Source: Myxococcota bacterium
GTDB lineage: Bacteria > Myxococcota_A > UBA9160 > UBA4427
Length of the DNA: 64,000 bases
NCBI GenBank assembly: GCA_029243605.1
Contig: JAQWRT010000059.1
Location: 1 to 64,000 of the forward strand
Direction of reading: 5' to 3'
Each line of letters opens with the position of its first letter. The first letter of the stretch is position 1. A model generated the notes under the pieces. It was given only the letters and a program-made list of their open reading frames with translations. It was not told the origin of the DNA and did no database searches. A program made the translations under genes and the position numbers. This document shows positions 9,302 through 18,504 of the stretch, one piece after another.

Positions 9302-10015
9302 TCAGGCCAGGCCCTCGGCGGCGCCGCTGGCCTCTTCGAGTCGACCTTCCCGGAGGACCAGGGTTCGCCCCAGTTGCTCGGCCATGCGAGCGCTGTGGGT
9401 CACCACGATCAAGGTCGTGCCCCGAGTCCGGTTCATCTCGAGCAGCAGGCCCGCGACATCGGCTCCGGTGGCCGGATCGAGGTTGCCGGTGGGTTCGTCG
9501 GCGAGCACCACCGGCGGCTCCAAAACCAGCGCTCGGGCCACGGCCACCCGCTGCCTCTCCCCCCCAGAGAGTTTGCCCACGGGATGCCCCAGCCGATGGG
9601 ATAGGCCCACCTCACCCAAAATCGCCGCCGCTCGTTCCTGCATCTCGCTCCGCGGCTGCTCCTGAAGCAGTCCGGGCATCATCACGTTCTCGAGCGCGCT
9701 GAACTCGGGGAGCAGGTGGTGGAATTGGAAGACGAAACCCAGGAAACGGTTCCGAAGTCGCGCGAGTTCCTGGGAGGAGCGCGAGAACACATCCTCACCC
9801 TCGAAAAAGAGGCCCCCCGAACTGGGATGATCGAGGGTGCCCAGGATATGCAGGAGAGTGGACTTCCCCACCCCGGATTGCCCCACGATGGCCACTCGAT
9901 CCCCTTTTTCCAGGGTCAGATCGACTCCCTTCAGCACCTCGATGGCCGACTCTCCCTCCCCAAAGCGCTTGCAGACGCCTTCGACCCGGATCAACGAGCC
10001 AGCCCCACTACTCAT
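9302..10015 (-). CDS. lolD: Lipoprotein-releasing ABC transporter ATPase LolD
   Basis: ATPase that powers extraction of mature lipoproteins from the inner membrane for delivery to LolA. 237 residues with Walker A GQSGVGKST, Q-loop QFHHLLPEFSA (the LolD/MacB-type sequence), signature LSGGERQRVAVARAL and Walker B VVLADEPTGNLD, followed by the H-loop THS. It overlaps the upstream permease gene by 8 bases, so the two are coupled. No second permease gene is nearby, suggesting the permease homodimerises. Confidence 0.92.
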   Translation of the reverse strand: MSSGAGSLIRVEGVCKRFGEGESAIEVLKGVDLTLEKGDRVAIVGQSGVGKSTLLHILGTLDHPSSGGLFFEGEDVFSRSSQELARLRNRFLGFVFQFHHLLPEFSALENVMMPGLLQEQPRSEMQERAAAILGEVGLSHRLGHPVGKLSGGERQRVAVARALVLEPPVVLADEPTGNLDPATGADVAGLLLEMNRTRGTTLIVVTHSARMAEQLGRTLVLREGRLEEASGAAEGLA

Positions 10016-12017
10016 GGCGAAGACCCTCGGCGGGATCGATTCTCGCTCCCTGGCGGCTGGGCAGAAGAGTCGCCCCGAGTGAGAGGACCATCGCGATAGC
10101 CACTACCCCCGCCACCTGGAGGGGATCCAGACGCGACGGCAGGTTGGAGAATTGGTAGATACCAGCGGGGAGCGCGTCGACGCCGGTGAAACTCTCGATG
10201 CGATCCTGGATCCAGCCCAGGCGATGGGTGACCGCAAGCGCCGCCACCACGCCGATGGACGTTCCCGCCAGACCAATCAAGGTGCCCTCCAAGGCGAATA
10301 TTCTCTCGACCAACGCGTCCTCGGCCCCCATGGCCTTCAGGATCGCAATATCGCCGGATTTTTCCATGATCATCATGATGAGCGTGGCCACGATCACGAA
10401 GGCGGCCACCACCATGATCATCGTCAATAACATGAACATCATGATCCGCTCGGTTTTGAGAGCCTGGAAGAAGGCCGGGAAGAATTCCTTCCAATCCCGG
10501 GTGCTGAAGGGGTAGCCCAACTCCGCACGAACCGCGTCGGCGACCCGGCGCGAGCGATAATGATCCGTGGTCAAGCCCTCGACCCCGTCGATCACATCCC
10601 CCACCCGGCGGAAACCCTGGGCCGCCTCGATGGCGACGTAGGCAAAGGCCTCGTCGAATTGGTAGAAGCTCGACCGAAAAACCCCCTCCACCTGAAAGCG
10701 CGCGAGCCTGGGTGAGGGACCGAGGGGGGTCGGCGGCCCCCCGAAAGGCGAAATAAGGACGAGCGAATCGCCGACATCCACGCCGAGGGCGGTGGCCAAT
10801 TGATTGCCGATGACGATCCCGGGCGCCGGCGGCTCGACTTCCTCGCCCTCTCCCTCGGCTTCCGCCGACCCACGATCCGGCGTGGCCTCGAGACTCGCAA
10901 GGGACCCGCTCACCATGTCCTGGCCCAGCCGGGTGACCTCCGCCACCCGATCGGTGTCCACTCCCCGGACCCGAACCGTGTAGATTTCGCCCCCCCGGCC
11001 GCGAATCATGGCATCGGCGTCGACGAAGGGAGAAGCCGCCACGACCCCGGGCACGGCCTCGACTCGCTCGAGGACCGCTTCGTAATCCGCAAAAGCGCCG
11101 TCTTCGTTCTCCAACACGAAATGAGCCCGATTGCCGAGAATCTCGTCGCGCCAAGTCTCCTCAAAGCCGTTCATCACCGAGAGGACCACCACAATCAGCC
11201 AGACCCCGGCGGCGATTCCCAGGATACAGATCGCGGTAATCGCCGAAATGAAGACCTGCCTGCGACGAGCGACCAGGTAGCGAGTGGCGATGAACCACTC
11301 AACCGAGCCAAACATCCCCACCAGGCCCGCGATGGCGAGGGGGAGCAACCCCAAGAACACCCCGACGCCGAGGACGGCGAGGATGGCCAGGCTCAGATCC
11401 CCAAAACGCTCCCGGGGCACCTCCCCCATGAGCGCCACCAGGGATCCGGCCACCAGAATCAGCACGGTGCCGCGCAATTGGAGCTCCCGGGGCGAGGCCA
11501 CCCCGCGCCCGGTATAACGACGGCGCAGGCCGGCGACGGCGAGCACGCACGCCAGGGCCATAGCCAGAGCCAGGGGCAGCTCGGGCAGGCCCCGAGCCCC
11601 AGCTAAGGTCGCTCCCGAGAGAAGCGCCACGAGTTGCAGGAGCCCGCCCCCCCGGCTGGAATCGACTCGTTTCAGCAGCAACGACACCGCCCCCATGGCG
11701 AGGAGCGCGAGGCCGAGACCCGGCCCGAGCACCTGCCCCATGGCGGCCCACCAGGCAGACCAGGGCTCGAGGCCCAATTCCGGGCGAGTCATTTGAAGGA
11801 AAACGGCCGACGCGACGAATCCAGCGCCCGCTCCGCTGGCCACCCGGGCCGTCATACCCGTCGAAACCCGCGCGAAGCCCTCGAGGACAACGACCGCGCT
11901 CGCGCAATAAAGCACCGTCAGAACAATCATTCCCAGGGCCAGGGCGACGATAAACGCCAGGGCGATGCCGCCCCCTACGGAGGCCGATCCCTGCCAGATT
12001 GCCGCCCAGAGTTCCAA
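10008..12017 (-). CDS. LolC/LolE-type permease with a long extra N-terminal membrane domain
   Basis: Inner-membrane permease partner of LolD. The C-terminal 430 residues match LolC/E: the start EWFIATRYLVARRRQ at about 239, then a first helix ending VVVLSVMNGFEE, a MacB-like periplasmic domain, and three terminal FtsX helices ending in GARIDPAEGLRHE. Unusually, about 238 residues precede this with some seven hydrophobic segments, making the protein 669 residues against about 410 usually. The TTG start at 12017 is supported by GAGGAG 8 bases upstream, so the extension is probably translated. An acidic insert (SAEAEGEGEEVE) interrupts the periplasmic domain. LolC versus LolE cannot be told. Confidence 0.85.
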   Translation of the reverse strand: MELWAAIWQGSASVGGGIALAFIVALALGMIVLTVLYCASAVVVLEGFARVSTGMTARVASGAGAGFVASAVFLQMTRPELGLEPWSAWWAAMGQVLGPGLGLALLAMGAVSLLLKRVDSSRGGGLLQLVALLSGATLAGARGLPELPLALAMALACVLAVAGLRRRYTGRGVASPRELQLRGTVLILVAGSLVALMGEVPRERFGDLSLAILAVLGVGVFLGLLPLAIAGLVGMFGSVEWFIATRYLVARRRQVFISAITAICILGIAAGVWLIVVVLSVMNGFEETWRDEILGNRAHFVLENEDGAFADYEAVLERVEAVPGVVAASPFVDADAMIRGRGGEIYTVRVRGVDTDRVAEVTRLGQDMVSGSLASLEATPDRGSAEAEGEGEEVEPPAPGIVIGNQLATALGVDVGDSLVLISPFGGPPTPLGPSPRLARFQVEGVFRSSFYQFDEAFAYVAIEAAQGFRRVGDVIDGVEGLTTDHYRSRRVADAVRAELGYPFSTRDWKEFFPAFFQALKTERIMMFMLLTMIMVVAAFVIVATLIMMIMEKSGDIAILKAMGAEDALVERIFALEGTLIGLAGTSIGVVAALAVTHRLGWIQDRIESFTGVDALPAGIYQFSNLPSRLDPLQVAGVVAIAMVLSLGATLLPSRQGARIDPAEGLRHE

Positions 12018-12056
12018 CTTCTTTTCTCCTCGCGCGCGCCGGGGGCTAGCCCGCCG

Positions 12057-13200
12057 TCAGTCTTCCGCTCGCGATCCGCCGGATTGATGCAAGAGGGCGG
12101 AGCGGATCAGCCGGTCGAGGTCTCCATCGAGTACCCCCTCCACGTTTCCAACCTCAAGGTCTGTCCGATGATCCTTGACCCTTTGCTGGGGATGAAGCGT
12201 ATAGGAGCGAATCTGGCTGCCGAACCCGATCTCTCGTTTCTCCCCGGTGATCTCCGCCATCTTGGCTTCCTGCTCCCGACGGGAGAGTTCGAAGAGCTGC
12301 GCGCGCAAAACCTTCATCGCCGTGGCCTTATTCTTGTGCTGAGAACGCTCATTCTGACATTGGACCACGGTTCCCGTCGGGATATGGGTAATGCGAACCG
12401 CCGAATCGGTCTTGTTCACATGCTGGCCACCCGCTCCGCTCGAGCGATAGGTATCGATACGAAGATCACTCTCGTCCAATTCCACATCGACATCATCGTC
12501 GATCTCCGGAATCGCAGTCACGCTGGCGAAGGCGGTATGCCGGCGAGCTTGGGAATCAAAGGGCGAGATACGAACCAGCCGATGCACCCCCTGCTCGGCG
12601 TTCAGGTGGCCGTACGCGTAGCCCCCAGCGATGGAGAGCGTCGCGCTCCGGATCCCCGCCTCCTCGGCGGATTGGATATCGATAACCTCGGCGCGAAACC
12701 CTCGCCTCTCGGCCCAACGGAGGTACATCCGCATGATCATCTCGGCCCAATCGCAGGCATCGGTCCCGCCTGCCCCGGAGTTGATCGACAAAATCGCATC
12801 CGAACGATCGTATTTCCCACCGAGCAACTGGCGAAGCTCCGCGTCCTCCAGCGCCGAGGAAACCTGGGAAAATTTCCCCTCAGCTTCTGCCCGGGCCTCG
12901 TCATCGTCCGCTTCCCCGGCGAGTTCGAGCAGGATGGCCGCTTCTTCCAGGGAATTCTCCACGCCATCGTAGAGCGAGATCTCGGCTTCGAGTTCGCTCT
13001 TCTTTCGCGAGGTCTGCTCGGCGTGCTCGCGATCATCCCAGAAATCTGGGCGGCCCATTTCGGATTCGATCTCTTCGTGCTGCGCTCTCAGACCAGACAG
13101 GTCAAAGACGCCCCCGAAACTCATCGAAGCGGGCACTCAAAACTCGAAGCTTCTCCTCGAGTTCGTTCTGGTCGAACTTATTCGCCGGGTTATCGGCCAT
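12057..13200 (-). CDS. prfB: Peptide chain release factor 2, expressed by programmed +1 frameshift
   Basis: RF2 releases finished proteins at UGA and UAA. The gene is in two frames: 13200-13105 encodes 32 residues (MADNPANKF...EFRGRL) and ends in TGA at 13104-13102; shifting +1 reads GAC instead and continues to 12057, giving about 380 residues. The second part has the RF2 recognition motif SPF (VRISPFDSQ) and the catalytic GGQ (SGAGGQHVNKTDSA). The slippery sequence is the classical CTT TGA C with an internal Shine-Dalgarno-like GGGGG. A single-frame annotation from 13136 would misplace the N-terminus. Confidence 0.95.
13101..13115 (-). promoter_or_regulatory. RF2 autoregulatory frameshift site
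   Basis: Coding strand reads GGGGGCGTCTTTGAC. GGGGG (13115-13111) acts as a Shine-Dalgarno-like stimulator three bases before CTT, followed by the in-frame UGA and C. This matches the E. coli prfB element (AGGGGG TAT CTT TGA C) except for the middle codon. When RF2 is scarce, ribosomes pause at UGA and slip forward, restoring RF2 synthesis. Confidence 0.95.
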
Positions 13201-13384
13201 GTCGCATCCCCATGAAATCTCCCGAATCCACCCGCCCGCCAGGCACTCCCTTGGACCGAATCCGGAAGGCAGATCCGCACTCTCCACCTCGAATTTACAG
13301 CCGAAGCGCTCACACCGAACGCGCAGTAGATAGCAGATCGCACGGATCGATCGGAATGCCTCCCGGCATCACCCCCCCAGCGTC

Positions 13385-13825
13385 TCAGCCGACGGCCTTC
13401 CAGAGCCGCCGCTGCTCGGCTCGCATGATTCTCGCCTCTTCCGAGTCCTCGTGATCGTGCCCCAGAATATGGAGCAACCCGTGAATCACCAGGCGAGTCA
13501 CCTCTTCGTCGAGGCCTCTATGGCGCGCGGCGGCCTGGCGCGCCGCCGTCTCCACGCTGATCACGACATCCCCCAGGAGTCCACCACGGTGCCCCACCCC
13601 TTCGCCCTCGAGAAGCGAAAACGAGAGCACATCGGTGGCCTTCCTCTTCTGCCTCCATTCCCCGTTCAACTCGCGGATATCCGCGTCATCGACCAGGGCG
13701 ATGGACAACTCCGAGTTGCGGTGCCCGGTCTGGGCCAGCATGCCCCGAGCGCGCTCTTTGAGCAGCTTGACATCCACCCGGGCGCCGCGAACGCCGGGAG
13801 GAGGCCCACTGAGCCGGACTGCCAT
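13385..13825 (-). CDS. ybeY: Endoribonuclease YbeY
   Basis: Zinc-dependent single-strand endoribonuclease involved in 16S rRNA 3' end maturation and ribosome quality control. 146 residues with the metal motif HGLLHILGHDH near residues 114-124 and the upstream NGEWRQKRKATDVLSF segment, both diagnostic. ATG 13825 overlaps the stop of the preceding phoH in a TGATG, so translation would be coupled to phoH. Confidence 0.95.
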   Translation of the reverse strand: MAVRLSGPPPGVRGARVDVKLLKERARGMLAQTGHRNSELSIALVDDADIRELNGEWRQKRKATDVLSFSLLEGEGVGHRGGLLGDVVISVETAARQAAARHRGLDEEVTRLVIHGLLHILGHDHEDSEEARIMRAEQRRLWKAVG

Positions 13826-14844
13826 CAGTCGATTTTCGAGACCGGGGGCGACTCTCCCCCAGGTCTGCGGGCCGCGGTGGGCTCGTAGGCCTCGTAGGCT
13901 TCGACGATGGACTGGACCAGGGGGTGGCGAACGACGTCTGCTCGGGAAAAATGCAGCTGGCCGATCTCGTCCACGCCCTCCAAGACCCGCATGGCCTCCA
14001 CCAAACCGCTGAGGGTTCCCGAAGGCAGATCCACCTGGGTCACATCTCCCGTCACCACGGCCTTGGAGCCAAAGCCGAGCCGGGTCAGAAACATCTTCAT
14101 CTGTTCGCCCGTGGTGTTCTGGGCCTAGTCGAGAATGACGAACGAGTCGTTCAGGGTTCGACCGCGCATAAAGGCCAGGGGCGCCACCTCGATCACTCCC
14201 CTCTCGGTCAGCCTCCCGATCTTCTCGAAATCCATCATATCGTGAAGCGCATCGTAGAGCGGGCGCATATAGGGATCGACCTTCTCGGTCAGGTCGCCGG
14301 GCAGGAAGCCCAGCCTCTCGCCCGCCTCCACCGCGGGGCGCGTCAGAATCACCCGGCTCACCTCCTTGCGATTCAAGGCGGCGATTGCCATGGCCATGGC
14401 GAGGTAGGTCTTACCGGTACCCGCAGGCCCGATGCAGACCGTGACGTCGTGGGTCCGGATCGATTCGACGTAGCGACGCTGAGAGAGATTCTTGGCCCGA
14501 ATCGGGCGGCGGGCTCCGACGCTCCCGAGGACGTCTTCATAGACTTCGTTGAGTTTTACGCTGGGCCTTTCGACGACCATTTCAATGGCCGCCCCCACGT
14601 CACGCTCGTGCACTCCCCGGCCCGACCGCAAAACTCCGTAGAGTTGCTCGAGCACGTTGCGCGCCAGCTCCACAGGGACACTCTCCCCCGCCAAGCGAAC
14701 CTCGTTGCCGCGTGCATGGGCCTCGACACCCAACCGCTCCTGGATCAGGCGGAGATGCGCTTCACCGTCGCCATAGAGTTGGGCCGCGGTGAGGTTGTCG
14801 TCAAAGGTAATGACCTTTCGAATCGCCGTAACTCCGTCGCTCAG
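13825..14844 (-). pseudogene. phoH: PhoH-family ATPase (YbeZ-like), interrupted by an amber codon
   Basis: PhoH/YbeZ nucleotide-binding protein, usually beside ybeY. Two pieces in one frame encode a complete family member of about 339 residues: KVITFDDN start, Walker A GPAGTGKTYLAMAMA, VILTRPAVEAGERLGFLPGD, then LNDSFVILD, a TAG stop at 14127-14125, and [21 protein letters not shown] onward. The stop replaces the Walker B glutamate codon (GAG in the expected DEAQN), a single G-to-T change. No ATG, GTG or TTG covers the conserved N-terminus; a CTG at 14844 has AGGAG six bases upstream. It could be a real pseudogene, strain-level mutation, consensus error or suppressed amber. The rest of the frame is undegraded, so any loss is recent. 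Confidence 0.88.
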
Positions 14845-14859
14845 TCTGGACTCCTGTGT

Positions 14860-15981
14860 TCAACGCCGTGGCGCGAGCAGAACCACTCCGTCTCCACGCC
14901 GCATGTAATAGTACGCGGAGGCGCTTTCCGGAGTCAATCCCCCAGCCTCTCCCCAGCCACTCTGGAGCAGAAAGTTCAGCTCGTGGGGCCAGAGCCCAGT
15001 GGCGTAGCGACGCGCCTCGAGGAGATTGTGCAAGCGCTGTCGACCGAATTGTGCCCGGGCCTCTGCGAGGGGATCCTGCAGGATGCTCCGCTGGCCGGTG
15101 CGCTGAGCCGCCAGGGACTGGCTAAAAATCTGAGCGCTGACCCCGGCCAGCAGCAGGAGGGGCAAAAGCGCGGCCAGGGCGTATTTCACCGCCGCCAGGG
15201 TCCGACCCGAGCCTCGTTTCCTGCCCTTCCGGCGCGACCGAAAGATCGGATCCAACACCTCCACCACCCCAGCCCGACGGAGGTCGGCCAGGATCCTGCC
15301 CGCCACAAAGGTGCCCAAACGCGAGCGATCGATCACCTCTCGAAAAGTGCTCTCACCGTCCACGAAATGGGCGATCAGGCGGACTCGATCCGTCCCACCC
15401 CGGGCCCCGTCCTCGAGACGAGCGCAATATTCATCGACAGGGCTGAGAATCTCGAGCACATCGCTCTCGCCGGGCAGGCCGCCGGCAAAGGTCTGCCACT
15501 CGTCCTGCATCCGCATGCCATCCATCAGGACCTGCTCGGCCACCAGGGTTCCCTCGGGCGGAGAAGCGTGCTCCACGGACCCCGCAATAAATTCGAACGA
15601 GCCACCGACCTGGGCCATCAGGGAAAAAAGGGTTTCCCCGGTCATCAACTCCGAGATGGCCGCGATCTCATCCCCTTCCGCGATGCCCTCGGCTTCCAGA
15701 AGGTCGGGGAGCGGGCGCGCCGAAGCCGACGACTCGCGCAGTTTCTGCTTGATTTGGTCCGCGGAAACCAGACCGCACCGGGTCAGAAAATCGGCCAGAC
15801 CGGCGAATTCTACTGCGCCCACCGGAATCGCCCACACCAGGGCCCCGCCCTCGAAAGCGACGCGAGTCGAGCCCTTGGCACCTGTCACCTCGAGAAAGCC
15901 GGTCTTCCTCTGGTGGCCGATCAACTGAAAAATCTCTGCGACTCCAAAGTCGGCGAGATTGCCTTTGAGAGCGACACTCAT
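14860..15981 (-). CDS. DUF4388 domain protein with a membrane anchor
   Basis: The N-terminal 90 residues (MSVALKGNLADFGVAEIFQ, GFLEVTGAKG) match DUF4388, a domain common in Myxococcota and related groups, often in signalling or gliding-related proteins. A further helical region follows, then a basic stretch (RSRRKGRKRGSGR) and one transmembrane segment at about 264-285. About 85 C-terminal residues lie beyond the membrane, perhaps in the periplasm, ending with a compact YYYMRRGDGVVLLAPRR. The gene lies one base after the stop of the upstream TPR membrane protein and 16 bases before the phoH start. Molecular function is unknown. Confidence 0.75.
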   Translation of the reverse strand: MSVALKGNLADFGVAEIFQLIGHQRKTGFLEVTGAKGSTRVAFEGGALVWAIPVGAVEFAGLADFLTRCGLVSADQIKQKLRESSASARPLPDLLEAEGIAEGDEIAAISELMTGETLFSLMAQVGGSFEFIAGSVEHASPPEGTLVAEQVLMDGMRMQDEWQTFAGGLPGESDVLEILSPVDEYCARLEDGARGGTDRVRLIAHFVDGESTFREVIDRSRLGTFVAGRILADLRRAGVVEVLDPIFRSRRKGRKRGSGRTLAAVKYALAALLPLLLLAGVSAQIFSQSLAAQRTGQRSILQDPLAEARAQFGRQRLHNLLEARRYATGLWPHELNFLLQSGWGEAGGLTPESASAYYYMRRGDGVVLLAPRR

Positions 15982-15982
15982 C

Positions 15983-17872
15983 CTAACGAGGTCTCCAGCT
16001 GATCAGGCTACTGAAGAGCACCCCGAGATAGAGGATGGCCACCAGGAAGGCGGCGGATCCGAGAATAAAGATCCCGGCGGAGCCCACGGCCAAGGGGTCG
16101 GGCACCACGCCCCGATGCCAGAGCAGAAAGAGCAGGCCGGCGAAGAAAAGAATCAGAGAGACCAGGGCGAGTTCTGGCCTCCGAGCCCGAAAGCCGGCCA
16201 GGCCGGGAACCGCGATCGAAGCGACGATCCCGATTTTCTCCAGGCGATCGGCACGGGAGCGCAGCACCTCGATCCGGCGGGTCCTCAGCCTTGGGTCCGT
16301 ATCCTCGGGTTTTCTGAAGATGTGATGACAGGCTTCACACAACTCATCCCCCTCCACCTCGCCGTCGCAGCGGCGACAGAGCCGTCGTCCGCAACGCAGG
16401 CACTGGCGCGCGTGACCGAAGCGGCCCTGGACCAGGAGCCCAAGAAGAAAGATCCCAGCCAACCCCGCCGCGGCGTTGCCCGCAGTCTCCCCGAGCCAAC
16501 CCGGGGCGAGGAGTCGAGCCGCTGAGCGCACCATGGGCCAGCCATCCGAGGCTCTGATCATGCGCTTGCGGACCGGAGCCAGGGAAAAGGGTGGATCCGC
16601 GACGAAATTCGGATCGTTCAGGGCGAGAAATTCGGCCACCACCACCGAGTCCATTTCCTGGGCTCGGGCCAAGGCGAATTCGCCGTCCTCCATGCGAAAG
16701 ACCTTGGCGTAGGCTTCGGAGAGATCGAACATCAACTCAGCGGATTGTGCTCGTCCCCGGCGCCCGCGCTCGTAGAACTCGATGGCGCCCTGGGTGTCCC
16801 CTCCTTCGAAGGCGATATTGCCCAAGACCGTCAGGGAAAAAGAGTCTCGGGGATCGGCCTCAACAATCCGCAGAAAACGCTCGCTGGCGTCGCGATTGGC
16901 GCCGAGCCGCCGTGCGCGGACCGCGAGGCTGCGATCCACCAGGGGGTCCCGGCCGGGCACGGTCTCCAGAAGAAGGGCAAGCTGCTGAGGGGTTTCGCTG
17001 CCCCGGATCAGCGCCAGGGAAGCCGACGCCAGGGGGTCGGCATTCAGGGCGCTCAGGATCTTCCCGCTGGCCTGGAGCACGGGGTAGAGCCCCACTAAAA
17101 AAACCAGGGCGGCCAAGGCCAGGACGACTCGATCGCGTAAGCGGCCATAGACCACAGCCACTCCGAGCAGGACAACGCCCACTCCGAGCAGCCCCTCCCC
17201 CGCGAGGACCGGCAGACCTAGAAGTGAAGCCAACAGAGCGGCCCGGGCGAAAGGGGGCATACTCCGGGCAAAACCATCCCCCAGGTCGTGGGCCGCCGGA
17301 CTCAGGACCAGAGCGCCCGAGGCCAGGATGAAGATCCCGGCTCCGCCGATCAGGGCCCCCGCCAGAATCATGAGCAGGGAGCCCACCAACCAGACACTCG
17401 CCTCGAGATGGCGGGGAATACTGACGATGCTCTGGCCGTACTCCGCCAGGGCCGCGGCGTACTCGCCCTCGTCCCAGTGAGCCGCCGCCATCGCCGAGTG
17501 GGCAAGAGGTAGATCGGGCGCGAGCTTGACCGAGAGTTCTCTTCGACCGAAGGCGGTGCCCTCCTCCCCCCCGGCGATGAGCGCCCGAGCCGGAGAGTCG
17601 AGGCTTCCCACGCCCAGGGCCAGGGCACGGCGGCGAATCTTCTGCCCCCGAGCGGTGAAAGTGACACCCGGGGCCAGCCAAATGCGTTCGAGTTCCGAGC
17701 GATACCGCGCGTCCGAGTTCGGCCGGGCGTCACCCGAGGTCGGGGCGGAATTCATCAGCGGGTCGGGATCCGAGCGCGGGGCCGACCCGGACGGAGCCGC
17801 CAGGCACAGCAAGGCCAAGGCCCAGAAAGCCGCCCAAACGCAAATCCTGTCCCGGGAAATCACTGCACGCAT
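15983..17872 (-). CDS. Large membrane protein with TPR-like repeats and a zinc ribbon
   Basis: No characterised family recognised. From ATG 17872 (GGGGA four bases upstream) the 629-residue protein has a signal peptide or anchor, a soluble part, several membrane helices (about 165-290), a TPR-like section (ANRDASERFLRIVEADPRDSF and QGAIEFYERGRRGRAQS), another helix, a four-cysteine ribbon (CLRCGRRLCRRCDGE then CEACHH) and terminal membrane helices. An earlier start would add a non-conserved arginine-rich stretch. It is adjacent to the DUF4388 gene and likely cotranscribed. A role in envelope biogenesis or sensing is only a guess. Confidence 0.7.
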   Translation of the reverse strand: MRAVISRDRICVWAAFWALALLCLAAPSGSAPRSDPDPLMNSAPTSGDARPNSDARYRSELERIWLAPGVTFTARGQKIRRRALALGVGSLDSPARALIAGGEEGTAFGRRELSVKLAPDLPLAHSAMAAAHWDEGEYAAALAEYGQSIVSIPRHLEASVWLVGSLLMILAGALIGGAGIFILASGALVLSPAAHDLGDGFARSMPPFARAALLASLLGLPVLAGEGLLGVGVVLLGVAVVYGRLRDRVVLALAALVFLVGLYPVLQASGKILSALNADPLASASLALIRGSETPQQLALLLETVPGRDPLVDRSLAVRARRLGANRDASERFLRIVEADPRDSFSLTVLGNIAFEGGDTQGAIEFYERGRRGRAQSAELMFDLSEAYAKVFRMEDGEFALARAQEMDSVVVAEFLALNDPNFVADPPFSLAPVRKRMIRASDGWPMVRSAARLLAPGWLGETAGNAAAGLAGIFLLGLLVQGRFGHARQCLRCGRRLCRRCDGEVEGDELCEACHHIFRKPEDTDPRLRTRRIEVLRSRADRLEKIGIVASIAVPGLAGFRARRPELALVSLILFFAGLLFLLWHRGVVPDPLAVGSAGIFILGSAAFLVAILYLGVLFSSLISWRPR

Positions 17873-17960
17873 GCTTCCCCTGTTTCGGCGCCAACGGCCC
17901 TCGCCTGAAGCCCTCACCCCGGTCTCCCCGTGGGAAAAGTGTTTAGTGTCGATCTGAGCA

Positions 17961-17989
17961 TCGACATTCGGGTCAGTCGGCACTAGTAT
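17961..17989 (+). promoter_or_regulatory. Predicted sigma70 promoter of rpsT
   Basis: TCGACA (17961-17966), 17-base spacer, TAGTAT (17984-17989). The leader to the TTG start would be about 25 bases. The -10 box is identical to that of the tRNA-Gln promoter in this window. Confidence 0.5.
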
Positions 17990-18020
17990 GCGCGCCCCAG
18001 AATTACCACGGGAGAGGATC

Positions 18021-18287
18021 TTGGCTAATCACAAGTCTGCGCTGAAGCGTATCCGCCAATCTGCGCGGCGCCAGAAGCACAACCAGCACATTCGCAGCGG
18101 TATGCGAACCGAAATCAAGCTTTTTCGTCAGGCTGTCGAAGCCGGCGATGCGGCCGGAGCGAGCGAGCGTTTCGCCTCGGTCGAGCGCGCCATTCGGCGG
18201 GCCTCGACCAAGGGACTGATCCCGAAGCGGCGCGCGGATCGAAGCGTCGGCCGGCTGGCCAAAAGCCTGAACGCCCTCGGCAGCTGA
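18021..18287 (+). CDS. rpsT: Ribosomal protein S20, TTG start
   Basis: Small-subunit protein that binds 16S rRNA. The product reads (M)ANHKSALKRIRQSARRQKHN, the family consensus. It starts at TTG 18021 with GGAG six bases upstream and has the usual 88 residues. A longer ATG frame from 17988 would begin at the promoter and add nine non-family residues. E. coli rpsT also starts with UUG, and that weak start takes part in its autoregulation; the same choice here may serve the same purpose (inference). It is transcribed alone, divergent from the TPR membrane protein. Confidence 0.95.
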   Translation: MANHKSALKRIRQSARRQKHNQHIRSGMRTEIKLFRQAVEAGDAAGASERFASVERAIRRASTKGLIPKRRADRSVGRLAKSLNALGS

Positions 18288-18421
18288 CGGCTCTCCGAAT
18301 CCTCCACACAGGGGTTCGGAGCAAGCGTCAGGAGCGCAAGGGTTCGGAACGCAACGGCTCGGAACAAAGCCCATCGGCGCTTCGGCGGTCCGTGGGAGGC
18401 TTTTGGGTGCGCGGAAATCGC

Positions 18422-18443
18422 GCGGCCGAGGGTCCGCTTTTTT
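18422..18443 (+). terminator. Probable Rho-independent terminator after rpsT
   Basis: Stem GCGGCC/GGTCCGC with one bulged T and a three-base loop, directly followed by six T. It lies 135 bases beyond the rpsT stop, with no gene in between. Bases 18288-18410 hold only GC-rich sequence with repeated GGTTCGGA-like words. Confidence 0.5.
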
Positions 18444-18504
18444 CGGCGTTCTCCACCCGGCCCTCTCGCCAGTGGATGACTTTTCCCTGGGTTTACAGCG
18501 CATC

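Noticed and set aside
13924-16002. Long plus-strand open frame of about 690 codons opposite phoH and the DUF4388 gene
   Set aside because: Antisense to well-supported genes; composition is a shadow of GC-rich codon use and no family motif is visible. Many similar long antisense frames occur across the window.
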